Shown piece by piece: positions 46,119-57,125 of a DNA stretch of 64,000 nt; the stretch's first letter is position 1; every line of letters begins with the position of its first letter. The notes below the pieces were generated by a model that worked only from the letters and a program-made list of their open reading frames with translations, did no database searches and had not been told where the DNA came from. A program made the position numbers and the translations under genes. The DNA comes from Conus ventricosus (Eukaryota; Mollusca; Gastropoda; Neogastropoda; Conidae), in NCBI GenBank assembly GCA_018398815.1, contig CM031596.1, positions 60,146,520 through 60,210,519 on the forward strand, given 5' to 3'.

Positions 46119-47645
46119 TGTCAACCTCGGTGTAATGTCAGTGGAGGAAGGACTAGCGCACAGCCCAAACACACTCACAGCTTGCTTACAATCTCATTCA
46201 TATATCATGCATTCGTCACATCAAACCACTAGTAAAGTCTATAACTTTACTATACATGATCATGGAAAGAAACATCAATGCATATGGAATCAAACAAATA
46301 AAACATTCTCTCTTTCCTGAACTTCACAAAATCATTTATCTAAAACATCATTAACTAACCCGGGTATAAACAGATTTCTACTTTACCTGGCCAGGTGATC
46401 TTAACTATTCACGAATCACTGTCTTTTCTTTTCTTTCCTTTTCTTTTCACTGTCACTTTCACAACACGACACAACTGCCGGCACTGGTGTTGGTCTGATG
46501 GCGCCTGGTCAGGTGAGACTGTTGGCGTTGGTCTGTGGTTCTGCTTGGCGAAGTGACGCTGCCAGGTATGAGGTCGAACCCCCGGTTAGGGTAGAACAGT
46601 GACTATCAACATCGATCTGTTCTCCTTTCTTTCTTCCTGCATTAACGCATTGCACTCTCTCTCTCTCTCTCTCTCTCTTCTAGTCTGCTCTTATCAAATG
46701 GACATGGTTGCTTTTCTTTTCTTTTTTTTTTTTTCTTTCTTTTCTTCTTCATAAATTAGCAACTCTTTCTCTCTCTCCACATCTCTCCTCAGTCCTTCCT
46801 CTGCAGACTATCTCATGCTAATCTCTCAACTTGGTTCTCTTCTCTCCTCCCTCATCTCTCTGCTTTTCTCTCAAGCAGACCTAGAACCTCTCCCTCTCTC
46901 TGTCTCTCTGTTCGTTCTCCCCCTCGTTCTTCCGTTCTCTCCTGCCTTCCTGTAGGCGAGAGCCTACTTCCCCGGACTTCTCCTCTCTCTCTCTCTGTCC
47001 GTTCGTTTTCCTCCCCGTTCTCCCGTTCTCTCACTCTCACATCCTTCTTATGGTGTTCCGATCTCTCCAACAAGGGCGAGTACCATTGGTCAGTATTTTT
47101 ACCCCCGACACCCGAAGTTAGCTCCCTCTAATTCCATTGGATGTTCAAATCATGCCAGTCATGCCGACACGCCTTACTCTCTGTGGTGGTCAATTGGTCA
47201 TCTAATTGATTAGCTGGATTTCACCCCCACCACACACTACCTTCCCCCCTTTCCTACTTAACTGGTGCCGTGTGGACACTGGTCACTCTAAAGTGGCTAG
47301 ATGAGTCTGAGCCGGGCTCTACGACGTTGGCTGGCAGACCAATCGAGACATTCGGCCAGACAGCTTAGTCCGTCTAGCAGACAGTGCTGTCTCCACGAGA
47401 GCGAAAAAATAGCCTTTAATTGGCTGAGGCGACAGGTGAATGCGTCGGTCAGCTATTTAGTCCGGCTGGTTGGACAGACCGTCTCTGTGAAGGATGAGGA
47501 TTAGCCTCCCCCTCTGCTTAATCGCCTGGATCCGAACCATGGGGCCGTCCGCCTGACGCCCAGAATATTTGCGTTAGGGCTTAAGTCCAACTGGGCTGGT
47601 GGCGATTGACCACGAATTTGGTTGAGTTGAATTTTGACCGTGACA
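46119..47645 (-). repeat. 5' LTR (relative to the element)
   Basis: 1527 bp, same termini as the other LTR. It should contain the promoter of the element on the minus strand; I could not place a TATA box with confidence. Confidence 0.95.
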
Positions 47646-47773
47646 TTATCCAAAATGGTCATGTCGCATAGATTGTTCGACTTTGTTCCATTTCCTAGAT
47701 TATCACCCACACGCCACAACTGAGCTGTCGGATTTTTATTCTGAAAAGCCGAAATTCCTACTCAGCTGAATCA

Positions 47774-48463
47774 CATGGGTGGGAGACCGCCGTATTTTTA
47801 CGGAGCTTCCGTAAAACCAATTTTTTTTTTCCCCCCCCTTACAACACGATTTTTGGCTTTGCGACATACGCGAATAACGATTTCCGGCATTTTACGGCAC
47901 ACTTCCGTCCTCATCCTAGCTGCGAGTCGACGTGCGATTGAACATGAAAATGGCGTTTCTTGAGGTTAGTGAGACTACTAGGCCCTAGAGCTCGCGAAAT
48001 CGATGCAGAGCTGAAAAAGAACAAGTGGAGAAATGAATGGCTAGATGAAACGGACAAAAAGGATCGCCCGTTCCGTATGTGGCTTCGAAAATGCGTGGAA
48101 CCTGGCGCTGCATGGTGCAATCTGTGTGGAAAGAAAATCGTCTACAAGTCAAATGGGAAGAAGTCTGTTGCAAGCCATGGTAGCGAGACTGTCCATGTGG
48201 AGAGGCTAAAAGCCTTGAAACATGCATCAACACTTCCAGCTGCATCCCCACCACTGCAAAGAACTCGGATAACTGTAACATCTCCCAGGAAATGCCACAA
48301 ACACACCTTGAAATTGTGGATTTTCGTCAGCGGCTGGGGGATTCGCCCCCAGACCCCCCACCGGGGCTTTGCTCCTGGACCCCACCAGGGCCTGGGCGGC
48401 CCCTGGACCCCTGCCCCATATTTTTTTTTTTCAGTAAAACCAAAATTTTCACTCCCACCCATG
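47774..48463 (+). mobile_element. 690-bp TIR element with BED-finger exon
   Basis: Terminal inverted repeat CATGGGTGGGAG at the left and CTCCCACCCATG at the right. GAATCA flanks both sides (47768-47773, 48464-48469), a 6-bp target duplication. Inside are a T/C homopolymer junction, a first-exon-like ORF and a GC-rich block (48340-48415). It inserted into copy B of the CAGTGATAATT element. Confidence 0.8.
47960..48280 (+). pseudogene. BED-type zinc finger fragment of a transposase
   Basis: The frame contains DKKDRPFRMWLRKCVE, WCNLCGKKIVYKSNGKKSV and SHGSETVHVERLKAL: a CxxC pair, then His residues, in the order of BED/TTF fingers at the start of hAT-like transposases. Nothing of the catalytic domain follows; the frame enters GC-rich noncoding sequence. 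The likely start is either ATG 47943 in another frame or the one at 47960. Confidence 0.5.
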
Positions 48464-48808
48464 GAATCACATGATCATGTGGTCCAATCAAAGACTGGAT
48501 AGGCCTAGTCTATTTTGATGACTTGTTGGTTTTCAGTAGAGAAGGTTTCTCAAGCGGAAGTGTAAATCAATTCAGAACGTTCTAAAACATCGAGGAGATT
48601 TATGTTTTTAACTTCGATCGTGGCGGATAAGATGAAAGCCCTTTTGCGTGATGCGCTGCTCAGAGGTGTAATGCGTACAGGAGAAAAGCAGTGTGTCACG
48701 GTAAATTTTGGTATGTTTTTGTGACACACTGGCCTGGATTCCAGTGCGTCAGATGGGAAGTTCATGTGTCAGAGACCTATGCATGTTTGTGCGTAAGAAT
48801 TATCACTG

Positions 48809-50000
48809 GGCCATGAAAGCAAGGGAAAACACTGACTTGTTAGGCTGACTTGGATCTATAAATTATCATGCACAATGTATGTTTTTATTCAGAAAAAAAA
48901 AATGTATCAAGAAAAAATTTAAGACCTGAGCTATGTGTGTCGTGTGGGTTTTTTTTGGTGTGAAATTAAAATGAAATAATGATGTAGAAAGCGTTCAACA
49001 TGAGTCGCATTTCGTGGTCAGCAGGCAAGCCGGCGCCTGACTTGTGATCTTGCACATGATCTGAAACACAGCGTGTCTTTTTCAGCCCACGTCGCAACCT
49101 CCAAGAGTACCAAATCTATTTACAGCACATACCATTGGAAAGGCAAAACTTAGTGCTGTCCAAGGTGTATGGCAAAAGTTTGCCAATTTCCAATCAAATG
49201 TGAAAATATGTGTTTAAAAAGATAATAAATTTCGGAGACCTACTAAAAACCCACTGGTGGTACAAAGAAATCCCCAAAAACTGTTTAGAAAGCTTGCTTT
49301 TTCGACAAGCATGTATGCTTGGTTTATCGCATGGTTTTGCCTGTAATGCGCGAGCCTCATTTGCATCTACTGATCTAGACTAACCTTTGACAGGTGCCTC
49401 TCACACCCACAACTGCATTAATGGCAAACATAAAAAATATTCAAACGACCATATCTCAGAAACTATTTGATATTGAACTGTTCAAGTTGCAGCTGCTTGT
49501 CTGCCACGCCCCCTCGACACCCCCCCTCCGTCTCCCTCCTCCACGCTTGCTGTGAACCCCCCTCCTCACTTCAGCCCGTCTTCTCGTTTGCCCCGCACTG
49601 ACTTTGCTTGTGTCATTTTCAAGATACGGAGAAGCACACATGCTGGCTGGCTCACTTGGCATACCCGGATACTGACGCTTGTGTCAGCTGGGTCGAGACC
49701 AACTTGACCCATCAACGATGAAATGTCGCCAGCATGCACCAAATCGTCATCACTTTTCCATGTGTCGAGCAAATCGACTGACTCAAGATACGAATTACCC
49801 TCCTCTAGAGTAATATTCGTTGTTTAGAGAGCAGAGCAGGTTTTTTTAATCGATTGTAGGTCCGGGTGTTGCGTTGTTAGAGCCTGTGGTGTCTTTGCTT
49901 TCAGTGGACTAGGCACACAGTCTGAGTATGTGTACACATCATGAAATATGATTTGATTGGCCACTGGACGGGATCCTAAACCTTCGTCATACATCAAGTA
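48809..50000. other. No gene recognised
   Basis: AT-rich sequence without domains; a CT/C-rich patch at about 49500-49570. The short ORFs here are unassigned. Confidence 0.5.
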
Positions 50001-50224
50001 AGTCAGTGAAATCGTTGGGGTTTCCAGCTAAAAATAGCAAAAGGTCACCAACCGAAATTTTGGTCGCTGAAGCGGAAGTATTGTATCAACCGAAATATCG
50101 GTTGCTGGCACTCGTCAGGTTTAAAATCAGATACATGGATATATTTCACATATGTACCACCTACACATAACACCATTGATACTCTCTGGTTGATGCTAAG
50201 CGCGCTGGCCAGAGTGGTATGGCT

Positions 50225-50423
50225 AGCAGCACGTGTGTGTGTTTGTGTGTGTGTGTGTGTGCGCGCGCGCATACGTGTGTGTGTGTGTTTGTGTATTTCA
50301 AGTATATTTTCTAGCAGTTGTAAAGTGTGACCCCTTAGATGTTTTTGTGACCCCATGAAATTTTTTAAACAAGTTCTTCGCACTGAATCTGACCCACTAA
50401 TTTTTAGGAAATAATTGTCACTG
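50225..50423 (+). mobile_element. TIR element, CAGTGATAATT family, partial copy D
   Basis: The right part of the family is present: a (GT)n tract (50240-50290), GTGACCCCTTAGATG, GTGACCCCATGAAATTTT, TCTGACCCACTAATTTTTAG and the terminus AATAATTGTCACTG. The left end is missing. Confidence 0.7.
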
Positions 50424-51800
50424 ATTTTAATTTTATACTTATTCATATAAATTTCAGCAGTTTTCTATTTGTGGTTTTTACTGAAATCTTTTGCTTCAAA
50501 GGGAACTGTACCCAAATTTGCACATGATCTAAAACACTCAACCAGGTCAGTAGAGGATTTTATTCTGACTTTTGATGGAATATGGATAACGAATGGCAGA
50601 CACGGTTGTGCCGAAAACAAGCCCAGAGTTCCTAATAACATTTTAAGAATAAAATTCAGTGTCCTTGGGACCCTGTATTGAAAATCTGAGGGTCCGAACC
50701 AAAAAGTTCATTATTAACCAACAATATTAGCACACCAACATACAAAGCATTAATATTCACTGGACAGCTTTCAAACAAAAGGGTTGGAGCAAACCAATGA
50801 AAAAGGAAAAGTCATGTTTTAGAGTCCCACCCACCTACCCCAAGACCAGCTCACGCATGCAAGCACCTCGGATTGGAGACTTTTCCTCATGGAAATAATG
50901 AAATGGACAAGTGGATGGGTGCTAGAGTATTTCCTAAAGATTCTTTGGCTCAATATATCTCATGTCTACAGCGCTGGAGTCGTGTAACACTCAAGATCAA
51001 CTTCTCACTTGTGACGGTTCATCATCTCTGGCTTTAAGTTTAAGTAGGTCAATTGGTAAGTAGTTGGTAGTCGTATGGGCATTGCTGCTACAGTGCTAGT
51101 TTATCGATCGCAGTGAGATCTGAGGCTAACTCATGCCTCCAGATAGTCTTTTTATAGTCTTTTGTGGATAAAAGCCACTATATCGGGGTCATAATTGCTT
51201 CTTTCCTATTCTTGAAATAAAGATTTGAATTTGAAAATTTAAAACAGGTTGCTATTCTGAGGTTTCTGTATATGAGTGTCCTTATAAACAAAGCCGAATT
51301 TCTGCATCTCTTGTACTTGTAGAGTTTGTGTCTTTCAACTGCGAAAAAAGTTGCAGAAAAAAAAATTATCCTCACAGGTGAAAATACTTCTGGTCGTCTG
51401 GCCACTTGTATGAAAGTTTGTTTGTGAGATGCACTGTTTAACACTTCAGCTGTAACACGTGACTGAGAGGGAGAAGTTGTCTTCCCAAGCATCATGCCAG
51501 AATATGTTTGGGAGAAACTGCTTTTTTGATTAAGAAAAGATGCCTCTCATTGTTTTACCTTTCATACTGTCATTGATAGTCAGTCTCATAAGTGGTTCAA
51601 GAGTTTCTGGTTTACTTTTCAGTTTTTAGAACGCAACGGCGTCATGATCAGGATTATAAAATGTCACCCACTGGGTTTGATAAAAGTTTAAAGTTAGCAC
51701 AAAGTCAAAGTGACAGACTTACGTGGGCAGATACTATCTTACCGTGATTTGTCATGGCTGGTGGGTTTGTGTTGATGCAAGTTGTACAAAACATATAAAC
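50424..51800. other. No gene recognised
   Basis: Unremarkable sequence with short ORFs. Confidence 0.45.
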
Positions 51801-51819
51801 AGAAACAAACCTTGACCAG

Positions 51820-52270
51820 TGATGTAGATTTCCATCGGTCTCCGGTCATTGACCGATAAAAATGTAAAATGACCGATCGGCTCGACCTCCATCCGGTCAA
51901 ATGTCCGATCCTAATACAAGCGAAGCGGTCACATGTCCTATCGTTTTCGCGAGGTCGCGGACAAGTCTACAGCCGTTTTATTGTGCGGAGGCGTGCGAGA
52001 CTGAGTAGCGTTGAAAGGCAGAGCCAAGCGCATCGCGTGTTCGGGAAAATTTGCACAGCTCTGAGGCTGACGCACCTTATTTTACAACTTTCACTAAGCT
52101 TTGCCCTGATTCTAGTCATCAACATAATTGTGTTGATTTTATTTGTTTTTGTATTTTTTAATACTTTTCTCCAGTTCTAGTCGGCGGACCTTGAGTTAAT
52201 AAAATACATTTATCACAATGAATCCTGTTCCGAGTCTGGTGTCCTATTATTTTGGTTACTCCAGGACACT
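51820..52270. mobile_element. Possible decayed DNA element
   Basis: The left part has repeated GGTC/GACCGAT motifs in both orientations (CGGTCTCCGGTCATTGACCG, CCGGTCAAATGTCCGATC) and the right part TGTCCTATT twice. The pattern recalls the GGACATTTGTCC words of the element at 15155-16068. Ends and target duplication could not be fixed. Confidence 0.35.
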
Positions 52271-52552
52271 GTGTCCTATTGGAACACTTTTAGTGCTTGT
52301 GGACTCCATAACCTGAATTTTTCAGTTGAAAATTTCCATGAAGACTGTATCTTGTTTGCCATCCATGGAAGAGTTGAGGGTAGAGCTTGTTCTTGTATCC
52401 TGCTTATTGCTGCTCGATATTACCCCTGCTTGATTGTCCCCAGGTGCATATTCCCCATGCTGGACATTCACCCTGCTTGATATAACCCATGCTAATTAGT
52501 CATTACTTCCTGGCCCATGATGAAAAAAAATCTGCACATGCGTGGGCGCTGG

Positions 52553-52614
<62 letters not shown>
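52553..52614. repeat. (CA)n microsatellite
   Basis: Uninterrupted CA run of about 30 units, directly left of the target duplication of the element at 52620. Confidence 0.95.
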
Positions 52615-52617
<3 letters not shown>

Positions 52618-52619
52618 TG

Positions 52620-52750
52620 AAGTGATGATTATTTATAGGGGGTCAGACTCAACACGGAAAGTTAGTTTCCAAATTTTTAGAGGGTCGCAAAAATATTTAG
52701 GGGGTCACACTTTATAACTGCTAGAAAACCTACAGAAAGCAATGCGCTCG

Positions 52751-52823
<73 letters not shown>

Positions 52824-53640
52824 GAGCACACACATGAGCACACACTGACCAGCTCACACATAAATATACAATCCAGATTATGCTAAACATTACTCAAATT
52901 CGTGTTCCAGTGTTATTAAAGAAATGTTATCAGCTGGAAAGAATAAATATGAGCACATACACTATCACTAGTATCAGGGTTTTGATAGTGAGACTTGGTA
53001 TGTGGGATGTCCCCTTTGATTATCGTCACAGATACGAACTATGGAAGCTGTTTCCGTCAATGTTGAAATAGTTTATTGTTTGACCATATTCTACTCGCCA
53101 TGGGGTGATCATCAGAAGCCAGTGGCAAACAAGCGGCAAGTGACGAATATTCATGAAACTTTAGATTGAAGCTGTGTAGATTGGCCTGTCTTTTGTATAT
53201 CCATAAGAGCCATTTTTATTAACCAAACCAGCCAGCTGCATAGATCACTGGACTTTTGTGGGATTATTACCTACCAGGCAACAGCTGAACTGTCAATTTT
53301 GATAATAAAAACTTTAAAAGCCAAATTTCATCATGTGGTCTAATCATAGATTGGGTAGTCTATTTTGACGACTCTAGTTGGTTTTCAGTAGAGAAGAGTC
53401 TTTAAGTGGAGGTGGTGCATTGATTCAGAACATTCTAAAACATCGAGGAAAATCATGTTCTGATGAAAGCGCTTTTGCGTAAGACGCTGCTCAGAGTTGT
53501 AATGTGTAGAGGAGAAAATCATAGTGTCATTGTATTTATGGTACATTGCACTTTTAGTGATGCACTGGGTTCAGTCCCAGTACGTCAGATGGGAATTTTA
53601 TGTGTCAGAGATGCACATTTGTACTAAAGAATTATCACAG
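52620..53640 (-). mobile_element. TIR element, CAGTGATAATT family, copy C (uninterrupted)
   Basis: Starts AAGTGATGATTATTTA and ends AAGAATTATCACAG, flanked by CTTTG (52615-52619, 53641-53645), a 5-bp target duplication. A (CA)n run (52753-52820) is inside. It is the reference for reconstructing copy B: blocks such as CACTTTATAACTGCTAGAAA, TGATCATCAGAA and TTCAGTAGAGAAG occur in the same order. No protein is coded. Confidence 0.85.
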
Positions 53641-53688
53641 CTTTGGCAAGACAAGAAGTGTGTATTATAAAATTTAAAAAATCGGGGT

Positions 53689-53712
53689 GGGGGGGGGGGG
53701 GGGGGGGGGGGG
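53689..53712 (+). repeat. G24 run
   Basis: Homopolymer between the TIR element and the SINE. Confidence 0.95.
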
Positions 53713-53731
53713 TAGAAGTAGGAATAGTATT

Positions 53732-54140
53732 CTTTTTCTTTCTTTCTCTCTGCGTACGCAGGCTGATACTCCTGCGGACACTCCCTGTATAGCCAGGCAG
53801 TGGAGTTTTGTGTGTATGACCCTTTTTTATCCCGCCATTAAGGCAGCCATACTCATCTTCGGGGAAGGGTGCATGCTGTGTGTCACGTGTCATCCATACC
53901 AACGGCCAAATTGGCCTTCTCTTCCGAAAGTTGGTGATGGGATTTTACGTGTGTGCAAGATGTTGTGCGTGCGTTCACACACGGAACCTCGGTTTATAGT
54001 CTTATTCGAAGGACTGTGTGGGGAATGGAGTCAGAACCAATGTTAACTCCGAGGGAAAAATCTTACCTATACCGAAATTCGAACCCGCAACCCCAGGATC
54101 ACGAGTCCGGCGCTCTACCAACTGAGCTATTCCGGCCCCC
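53732..54140 (-). mobile_element. tRNA-derived SINE, family B, with target duplication
   Basis: On the minus strand it begins GCCGGAATAGCTCAGTTGG, has box B GGGTTCGAATTT, then the shared body (TATAAACCGAGG, CACACACGTAAAATCCC) and the tail TCATACACACAAAACTCCAC to GGAGTATCAGCCTGCG. GGAATAGTATT occurs on both sides (53721-53731 and 54141-54151), an 11-bp duplication typical of LINE-mediated retroposition. The anticodon loop reads CTCGTGA. Compared with 29877-30303 it is well preserved. Confidence 0.9.
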
Positions 54141-54281
54141 GGAATAGTATTGAACAGGGAGAGGAGTGTTGAGCAGAGTGAGTATCGAGAACGAGATCTG
54201 TTGATGCGAGGAAGCATCTGTCTGACCTCATGCAGGCAAATGCTAAGGGAGGAATACTGGGTTTAAAAACTTAAAAGTTAA

Positions 54282-55353
54282 CCAGTTGCGTGCCTTTAGT
54301 CGGTCAGCTGACGCGGAAATAATAGTGCTTTCCATGTGCCTATGGGCAGTCCCCTGACATCATGCATTTTTCTTGAATTTTCATTCGTTACTATTTCTAT
54401 CAACGGACTCAAATAGAGTTTGCGTAGAAAGCCTTATATGTCTGTAGTCTTAAAATAATATGTAAATGACCACACGTGAGGGTAAAGCCCATTTATTCTC
54501 ATCACTGACTGGCTGACCAGCCAGCACTTCGTCTCGCTTGCAAAGATGGCGGCGCAAACTTCGACAAGCCCAGCGACCAAATCAACTTATTTACACAGCT
54601 GAGCAGGCTCTGCTGATGATTTTTGACAAAGACAATAATCTTTTATTCAACGACTCACTCGAGCATGAAGGTGAGATGATGATAGTGGTGGAATTGCCGA
54701 CCATATTCGTCAGTTATTGAGTAGGGCTCTGTGACCTCAGTGTGTGTTCAGCTGACAGCGTCAGTCGAACGAGCCAGCCAAGTGTGTACTCTGCACCGCT
54801 TGCTGGTGTCCAGCGATGTGAAAATCAGCGCGAGAGGGGAGCGTGGCATGCTCGCGGCGTGACACACGGTGCAGACGGAAAGGTAGGGGAAGATGAGGGG
54901 TGAAAGAGAGGGTTGAAGTCGAGCAAGGGGGTGTGGTGGGGAGAGGGGGGGCGTGGTCGTGGACTGGTCAGTCTGCATCGAGTGTGAGCGTCTTGATAGA
55001 CTTCCAAACTGTTTTACTTTCATTTACAGGTGTAGTGTGACAATACAAACTTTTTTTTCAACTTTTTTGCTGTGTGTTCTTGTTTGGATGTGGTAAATAC
55101 ATATGTTTTTGATCGTGCAAAAAAATCTATCCAAATCTAAAAGCCTAAATACTTTTTTATTATCAAAATTAAAACAAAAGAAGCCCAGATTCAAAATCTT
55201 CATTCAATTTCCTTCAAAAATGATATAGATTTCATTTTTCTATCTTTTGTAGTTTCTGAGCTAGAATGTTTTGTTAATTATGACCCCAAATCATGAGATT
55301 TCCCAGGCACCTGGGAACACCTTTGTTTGTACTATTGTGAGGCACTGAACGGG
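54282..55353 (+). mobile_element. Non-autonomous piggyBac-type element
   Basis: It is flanked by TTAA on both sides (54278-54281 and 55354-55357). Left terminus CCAGTTGCGTGCCTTTAGTC; right terminus, reverse-complemented, CCCGTTCAGTGCCTCACAAT. TTAA target choice and C-rich TIRs with GTGCCT are piggyBac traits. At 1.07 kb it holds only a transposase first-exon remnant. Confidence 0.8.
54538..54720 (+). pseudogene. Amino-terminal remnant of a piggyBac-type transposase
   Basis: The frame contains IYTAEQALLMIFDKDNNL, like the (Y/F)(T/S)AEEALxxIFxD motif near the start of piggyBac transposases, and is followed by GAAG|GTGAGA, a possible donor at 54671. No catalytic DDD domain follows within the element. 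An ATG in another frame (54546, MAAQTSTSP) was considered as eIF4E exon 1 and rejected. Confidence 0.5.
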
Positions 55354-55396
55354 TTAAAGAAATACTGTTCTAAAGTTAAAAATACTGTTCTAAAAA

Positions 55397-55437
55397 GAAG
55401 ATAAGATAAGATAATGTTGCTTATAGCCCAGCCGACG
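55397..55437 (-). mobile_element. Retroelement 3' tail with TTATC repeats
   Basis: On the minus strand it reads GGGCTATAAGCAACATTATC and further TTATC units, the same 3' end as at 25238-25308. Only the tail survives. Confidence 0.55.
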
Positions 55438-55850
55438 TTCTAAAAAGAAAAAAAGATAATCTGAAGGTGCCAGTGGGACTCGGAAATGTACTGTCCTAAA
55501 CCACCGCATCAACCATGCAGGAGCAATCCAGGTTATCCTGATCCACCCTTGGAAGTCTGTGCTGTGTTCACATAGGATTAGGATGCAGGATGCACAGGGT
55601 ATTTCATTAGGACGTCAAAGGACATAGCTGCTTTTTGGCAGATGGTGTTGTGTTGGATGCAGTACAGCTGAACTTTTCATGGAAGCACCACCATTGGTGC
55701 ACTAACCAGTATTTCATGACTGTGGAGCCCACTGGCGAAAGACACTACCACCAAACTGCAGTCCCAATCGTTTCGCTGATAAGTGAAAACAGTACTATTG
55801 TACCCGTAGTTGAATATGAATGATACCAGTGGACATTTTTTTGTTAGCAG

Positions 55851-56017
55851 GTGGAGGAGGAGCAGACAGAAAAAGCAGTGGTATCTCCAGAGGAACTGAT
55901 CAAGCATCCTCTTCAGAACACCTGGGCCATGTGGTTCTTCAAGAATGACAAAGGACGAAATTGGTGTGATAATCTGCGACTGGTCACAAAGTTTTCTTCC
56001 GTAGAAGATTTTTGGGG
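55851..56017 (+). CDS. EIF4E: eIF4E, mRNA cap-binding translation factor: exon with HPLQNxW motif
   Basis: eIF4E binds the 7-methylguanosine cap and, through eIF4G, recruits the small ribosomal subunit. This 167-nt exon (acceptor TTGTTAGCAG, donor GTAAGT; phase 0 in, 2 out) reads VEEEQTEKAVVSPEELIKHP, then LQNTWAMWFFKNDKGRNW and LRLVTKFSSVEDFWG. It carries the HPLQNxW start of the fold, the Trp that stacks on one face of the cap (human W56, here in GRNW) and the DFW Trp (human W73) of the eIF4G/4E-BP surface. It is intact. The first coding exon was not found upstream, where a piggyBac element and repeats lie. Confidence 0.95.
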
Positions 56018-56087
56018 GTAAGTGTATTGGACAAGTGATTAACTTTTTATTCATCTGAGCAAAGAATTAAAGAGAAGTGATAATCAT

Positions 56088-56786
56088 GGCTTCTGAAAGC
56101 GCAAAAAAAATTGCGTACAGTACACATTAAAACTCTACGGGACGCACTGGGTGTCCGTGTAAGGGGTCCCCAGGGACCCCTTCAAGTTTTGGTGAAGTCA
56201 GACATAAAGTGAGAAAAGACTGCCTTCAACATCGTAAGTTGGGTGGCGTAACATCGTAGGTCTGCTACACTTCGGACCGAACCCATCCCTTTTCGAGTTT
56301 GAACAGTAACAAAGCGAGTAGGGCAGCCTCCTAACAACATACGTCGGTCACTTTTGTCGTCTGCTGAGGCTGACTGACTAAGCTTAACGCTAGGCCACAG
56401 CCTCGTTTTCAGTTGACCGAATTTTCCTACTTTGAGCCATGTGATGTCACGATGAAGCTTTCATTTTCCCGGCAGGAGAGAAGCATTTCCGCGAAGCCTT
56501 TGTTTCCAACATGTCTCTCGAAGCGTGGTTAACGAAATCATCGTCGAAAAAGCGTAGCAGAGGAGCAAGATCGAGAAGGGATACAATTTTTGATGTTTAT
56601 TTTGTTGTTTTTATTGTGACGATGTGTCTGTGACAATTGCAGTGCGCGTGCAGGGATGCAATTTTTTAACGTTTATTTTGTTTTTATTGTGGTGTAGGGA
56701 CCCCTTAATGTTAGCCTGGGACCCCTTAAAAATCTGATGAAGGGGTCCCTGGGACCGGAAAGATTTTCACCCCAGCAGAAGCCCTG
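56088..56786 (+). mobile_element. hAT-type non-autonomous element in an eIF4E intron
   Basis: ATAATCAT flanks both sides (56080-56087 and 56787-56794), the 8-bp target duplication expected for hAT. The right end, reverse-complemented, is CAGGGCTTCTGCTGGGGTG; the left end, GGCTTCTG, has lost its first bases. Inside the ends lie inverted CAGGGACCCCTTCA blocks (56174-56187 and 56741-56754). A short first exon starts at 56512 (MSLEAWLTKSSSKKRSR). No catalytic domain. Confidence 0.75.
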
Positions 56787-57125
56787 ATAATCATTGTTTT
56801 TATGCTTTTCCTTGTCATTGAAAAAGAACATTAGTGTGCTTCTAGTTTGAATAATGAAAGATTTCTTTCAGATTGATACAAAAAAAGGCTTATACTATAG
56901 TTTCAATGAGTTTCAAGTGATTTTACAAGATGACGGCTCAGTGAAAAAGATACTGACTTTTGGGGCACGTAAGTAAACAAAACAAAACCCAGCAACGTTG
57001 TTGCATTGCTTTTGTAGCTTTAATTGTAAATCCATAGTTTCTATTCATAAATAAGGTTGTTTATGGAGAAATCATTTCAGATTTGTGACTGAAGAAAGAA
57101 ATGTTTGAACTTCAGAACGATTGAG

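Larger units (their letters stand above)
40936..47645 (-). mobile_element. LTR retrotransposon of Ty3/gypsy type with Gmr1-like gene order, internally deleted
   Basis: Two 1.53-kb direct LTRs enclose a 3.65-kb interior. TTATC flanks both ends (40931-40935 and 47646-47650), a 5-bp target duplication. Reading the minus strand the order is gag, protease, integrase zinc-binding part, end of reverse transcriptase, RNase H, then a polypurine tract. In most Ty3/gypsy elements integrase follows RNase H; integrase before reverse transcriptase is the hallmark of Gmr1-like elements (and of copia). Most of integrase and the reverse transcriptase palm are deleted, so this copy cannot move alone, yet the near-identical LTRs show a recent insertion. 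Confidence 0.85.
38778..48808 (-). mobile_element. TIR element, CAGTGATAATT family, copy B, split by three insertions
   Basis: It begins CAGTGATAATTATTTCC (38778) and ends AAGAATTATCACTG (48808), flanked by GGCCA on both sides (38773-38777, 48809-48813). The order of internal blocks equals that of the uninterrupted copy C (52620-53640). Removing the hAT-like element (38890-40357), the LTR retrotransposon (40936-47645), the 690-bp element (47774-48463) and their target duplications leaves about 1.15 kb, close to copy C's 1.02 kb. It has a (CA)n stretch at about 40400-40520 and no transposase gene. Confidence 0.85.

Noticed and set aside
54538..54720. First coding exon of eIF4E starting MAAQTSTSP at 54546
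   Set aside because: The frame stops after 18 codons and the sequence lies inside a TTAA-flanked piggyBac element; the longer frame matches a piggyBac transposase start.
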